From assembly GCA_902535255.1 (NCBI GenBank), contig CACASQ010000009.1:1-35602 (forward strand): a stretch of DNA of 35,602 nucleotides, read 5' to 3'. A program made the position numbers and the translations under genes. Origin of the DNA: an uncultured Pelagibacteraceae bacterium. GTDB taxonomy: Bacteria; Pseudomonadota; Alphaproteobacteria; Pelagibacterales; Pelagibacteraceae. The notes beneath the pieces are model-generated. The model worked only from the letters and a program-made list of their open reading frames with translations, searched no databases and was not told where the DNA came from. Shown here in pieces: positions 33,081-35,602 of the stretch. How positions within the stretch are numbered: the first letter of the stretch is position 1; every line of letters starts with the position of its first letter.

Positions 33081-34343
33081 TCAAGATCTATTAAGTTTAA
33101 AATCTAGATATAAGGCAGCTGTCCAAGAAAAATTTTTAGCACCCATTCCTAAACCTGATTTACAACTATAATATTCACGAAATTTTTTTTTTTCGATTAA
33201 ATTAATGGTCCTTTTTCTTATAATTTCTGCGAACTTTTTATCTTTGTTTTTCAATCCTTGATAAATAATCCAATTGCAATTTACCCATACCGGTCCCCTC
33301 CAGTACCTCTTTTCCTCAAAGGATTTATGCTTGGAACTTATTGAAGGAAAAAAATATTTCTCATTTTTATAATATTTTTTTAAACTTTTAATTAATTCTC
33401 TATTAATTAAATCATCGTTTAAATCAGCAAATAGCATAAAAAAATTAGTTATTGATGGTATTTCTACTGAAGTATTATTTTTAAGATCTTTATTTTTAAA
33501 TTTCATTTTTTTTGAATTGAATAATTTAACAAGTTTGCTTTCATTTAAAAGAATATATTTTTTTAATGAAGAACTACTTTTACCTAAAAATTTAAGTAAA
33601 AAATCTAAATCTTTTAAGGCTTTTAAAAAAAGTGAATTAAATCCTACATCAACAACATTAAATTTTGATTTATAGTAAAGTTTCTCAGGATCATAATTTA
33701 ATTGTCTTAAATGATTTTTTATCGTTACATATCTATCGTAATCTTTTTTTAACGGCCTTTGACCTTTTTTCACAATTTTATCATCCTTTCTTTTGTAACT
33801 AAGTTTAGAGTCTATTTTGATCTTGCTCATTGGTTTGTCCCATAAAGGAGAATTGTCGTACCCACTTTCCCATGGATGAAGTATAGAAACTAAACCGGTT
33901 CTTTTGGGATCCCTATACCTAATAAACCATTCTAAAGATTTTTTAAGCTTTAATATTAAAGTTTGATAATTTTTTATTTCTTTTTTTGAAAATTTTTGTC
34001 TCTCAATAATTATCCTTAAAATACTTATTAATATAGGTGGTTGAGTTATTCCAGATGAGGAAATTTTTCTACCACAATTCCATGCTTTATAATTAGGCGT
34101 ATAATTTAAATCTTTTATATGAAAAAGAATGTGTGGAATCATTCCATCATTCCACTGTCCTGAAATCAAAGTTTCAATTTCTTTAAATGAATAATTTAAA
34201 TTGAAATGTGAATAACCTAACGCAATAAAAGCTGAATCCCAATTCCATTGAGCTGGATAAAGTTTAGTATTTGTAGGTAAAGTGTAATTCGTTCTTCTAT
34301 TATTTATTAATGTTTTTTTTGCAGATTTTATTGTACTATTCAT
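33081..34343 (-). CDS. GH63-family glycosidase, similar to glucosylglycerate/mannosylglycerate hydrolases
   Basis: 420 residues with no signal peptide, so probably cytosolic. The (alpha/alpha)6 GH63 features are WNWDSAFIALG (33-43), SGQWNDGMIPHI (61-72), SGITQPP, HPWESGYDNSPLWD (156-169), the RYWRGPVWVNCNW segment (346-358) and the C-terminal EYY...GLGMGAKNFSWTAAL. By analogy with glucosylglycerate hydrolases, Asp163 and Glu390 are candidate catalytic acids; this is recalled, not aligned. It shares one base with the end of the sugar ABC permease gene, so it probably hydrolyses the solute the transporter brings in, such as a glucosyl- or mannosyl-glycerate or -glycerol. Family is fairly sure; substrate is inference. 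Confidence 0.8.
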   Translation of the reverse strand: MNSTIKSAKKTLINNRRTNYTLPTNTKLYPAQWNWDSAFIALGYSHFNLNYSFKEIETLISGQWNDGMIPHILFHIKDLNYTPNYKAWNCGRKISSSGITQPPILISILRIIIERQKFSKKEIKNYQTLILKLKKSLEWFIRYRDPKRTGLVSILHPWESGYDNSPLWDKPMSKIKIDSKLSYKRKDDKIVKKGQRPLKKDYDRYVTIKNHLRQLNYDPEKLYYKSKFNVVDVGFNSLFLKALKDLDFLLKFLGKSSSSLKKYILLNESKLVKLFNSKKMKFKNKDLKNNTSVEIPSITNFFMLFADLNDDLINRELIKSLKKYYKNEKYFFPSISSKHKSFEEKRYWRGPVWVNCNWIIYQGLKNKDKKFAEIIRKRTINLIEKKKFREYYSCKSGLGMGAKNFSWTAALYLDFKLNRS

Positions 34344-35536
34344 TATCCTTTTACACTTCCTGCTGTTAATCCACTTACCAAATATTTTTCAAAATATACA
34401 AAAATTAAAAGTATTGGCAAAGTAACTATTACTGATCCAGCCATTAAATATTGTCGTGGTGTTTCTGCATCGCCAGTTAAATGATTTATTGCTCTAGATA
34501 ATGTAAATGTTTTAGGATTGTCTAAAAACATTAATGAAAATAAAAATTCATTCCAAGCTATCATAAATACATATAGAGATACTGATGCTATAGCAGGTAA
34601 ACTAAGTGGAATAATTATTTTAATAATTATACCAAACCAGTTTTGCCCATCGATAAGTCCAGCCTCTTCAATTTCTTTGGGTATACTTTTAAAATAACCT
34701 TGGAGCATATAAATCGCTACAGGTAAAGTAGTTGCTGTATAGACTATGAGCAATCCACCTATAGAATTCCTTAAGCCTAGTTGACTAAAAACGGTGTATA
34801 AAGGAATGACTAATACTATGGCTGGAAACATGTAAATTATCAATATTGAAGTTGAAAGAAAAGTTTTTCCAAAAAAGTTCAATCTTGCAACTGCATAAGC
34901 AGCTGGAATAGCAAATAATAAAGTTATTAGCACTGTTCCAATTGAAACATAAGAACTATTTAGAATATATCTGCCAAAATCATAAGTCTTGAAAATGATA
35001 AAGTATGATTTAAATATTTCAAAAAGATTTTTTGAAAAATCAATGCTTAAATCAAGAGGATTAATCAATAGAGCAGTTTGTGTTTTAAAGCTAGTAACAA
35101 ACATAATGTAAAAAGGAAATAATATAACTAATGCAAAAAATATTATTGCAAACAAAGACAAAAACTCAAATACAATTTTTTCAGAAATAAAATCTTGATT
35201 TAGATATTTGAGATCGTATTTTCTTAATTTGTTAGTAAAAAATAAAATTATTAGAAATATGCCTCCCAAAAACCAAATAGGAGAGCTCTTACTTAGAGAT
35301 ATGTATAAAATTGTAAATGATAAAGATAATGTAATAATTTTTAAAAAATGATTAAACTTATTTCCAATTACTATAGAAATAATAGTGAGTCCAAGTGACA
35401 ATAATAGATTTAAATTAAAGTTCAGAGCGGTGAAATTCAAACCTTGTAACGTTGCCATTATTGTCCATAAACAAATAATTATTGCTAAAAAAATTGACGA
35501 TGCAAACAAAGTTATTATTAAAGACTTATATTTCAT
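34343..35536 (-). CDS. Sugar ABC transporter permease (MalG type) with extra N-terminal membrane segment
   Basis: Inner-membrane permease of a CUT1-type carbohydrate importer. The C-terminal 280 residues match the MalG pattern, with the EAA loop EEAGLIDGQNW...PLSLP at 290-314 and the terminal LVSGLTAGSVKG. The protein is 397 residues against a usual 270-300. The first 110 contain about four additional hydrophobic helices (about 6-29, 42-58, 64-82, 86-101) before the canonical first helix (122-148). The start is preceded by AGGA and AAGG stretches (a likely ribosome binding site) and overlaps the preceding gene by 11 bases. The ATPase and binding protein are not in the window. Confidence 0.92.
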   Translation of the reverse strand: MKYKSLIITLFASSIFLAIIICLWTIMATLQGLNFTALNFNLNLLLSLGLTIISIVIGNKFNHFLKIITLSLSFTILYISLSKSSPIWFLGGIFLIILFFTNKLRKYDLKYLNQDFISEKIVFEFLSLFAIIFFALVILFPFYIMFVTSFKTQTALLINPLDLSIDFSKNLFEIFKSYFIIFKTYDFGRYILNSSYVSIGTVLITLLFAIPAAYAVARLNFFGKTFLSTSILIIYMFPAIVLVIPLYTVFSQLGLRNSIGGLLIVYTATTLPVAIYMLQGYFKSIPKEIEEAGLIDGQNWFGIIIKIIIPLSLPAIASVSLYVFMIAWNEFLFSLMFLDNPKTFTLSRAINHLTGDAETPRQYLMAGSVIVTLPILLIFVYFEKYLVSGLTAGSVKG

Positions 35537-35602
35537 CTGCCTTCTTTCCTAATAATTTAAAGTAAATTATCATAAAAGTTATTAATAATAATACGATTAC
35601 TA
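35526..35602 (-). CDS. C-terminal end of an upstream sugar ABC permease (MalF type), partial
   Basis: Only the last 24 codons are visible, with the stop at 35526-35528 (minus). They read as a hydrophobic helix (VIVLLLITFMIIYFK) followed by a short charged tail LLGKKADEI, the usual end of a MalF-like permease. It overlaps the MalG-type gene by 11 bases. Assignment rests on position and hydrophobicity; the other two frames contain stops within this stretch. Confidence 0.6.
   Translation of the reverse strand, partial: VIVLLLITFMIIYFKLLGKKADEI

Noticed and set aside
1-35602. CRISPR arrays, insertion sequences, integrases, toxin-antitoxin or phage genes
   Set aside because: No regularly spaced direct repeats, transposase or integrase motifs were seen; the two tRNA genes show no flanking attachment duplications.
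1-35602. Riboswitches or structured leaders
   Set aside because: The intergenic gaps are nearly all under 100 bases and contain no recognisable riboswitch core; most are plain AT-rich sequence.

Overview
The window is strongly AT-rich and almost entirely coding, with no gene-free stretch longer than about 110 bases. Many gene pairs share a stop/start base (TAATG) or overlap by 4-11 bases. The gene orders are typically alphaproteobacterial: divergent uvrA and ssb-gyrA-coaD-ppiase-tgt; dgt-argS-(small membrane protein)-nagZ-scpA-scpB-tatABC-serS-yajC-secD-secF; and divergent erpA-xthA. Together with the short proteins, extreme compaction and AT-rich codon use, this points to a free-living, genome-streamlined marine alphaproteobacterium of the SAR11 (Pelagibacterales) kind. 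That placement is an inference from composition and synteny, not from a search.

Layout. 1-2616 (minus): envelope/murein block with an SLT_2/MltB-type lytic transglycosylase, an RlpA/SPOR-like lipoprotein and a D-Ala-D-Ala carboxypeptidase cut by the window edge. 2709-2798: tRNA-Ser(UGA), ending exactly at the sdhE stop codon. 2799-6666: sdhE (minus) divergent from recG (plus), a DUF502 membrane protein (minus), then an M48 lipoprotein-like metalloprotease (plus). 6673-6748: tRNA-Lys(UUU). 6793-11997 (minus): ssb, gyrA, coaD, a periplasmic cyclophilin and tgt. 12098-15606 (plus): uvrA and a PuuD-N-domain-like membrane protein. 15607-26365 (minus): one continuous run of 13 genes from dgt to secF, covering tRNA charging, cell-wall recycling, chromosome condensation and the Tat and Sec export machineries. 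26397-27487 (plus): erpA and xthA. 27480-33049 (minus): valS, ilvD and a ManC-type mannose-1-P guanylyltransferase. 33081-35602 (minus): a GH63-type hydrolase next to two sugar ABC permeases, the second cut by the right edge.

How the genes work together. Most are housekeeping: DNA repair and topology (recG, gyrA, ssb, uvrA, xthA, dgt), translation (serS, argS, valS, tgt, two tRNAs), secretion (tatABC, yajC-secDF) and murein turnover (MltB-type, RlpA-like, DacA-type, NagZ). The accessory-looking part is the right end, where a sugar-type ABC importer is translationally coupled to a GH63 hydrolase. This suggests uptake and cleavage of a small glucosyl- or mannosyl-solute.

I found no new mobile, defence or CRISPR system. 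The most unusual points are: a Tgt whose zinc site has lost three of four ligands; an RlpA-like protein without the catalytic signature; an 86-residue membrane protein where a SPOR protein usually sits; genes often found in these neighbourhoods that are absent (queA, surE/pcm); repeated -10-like hexamers only 5-13 bases from start codons; and convergent genes that abut or overlap with no room for terminators.
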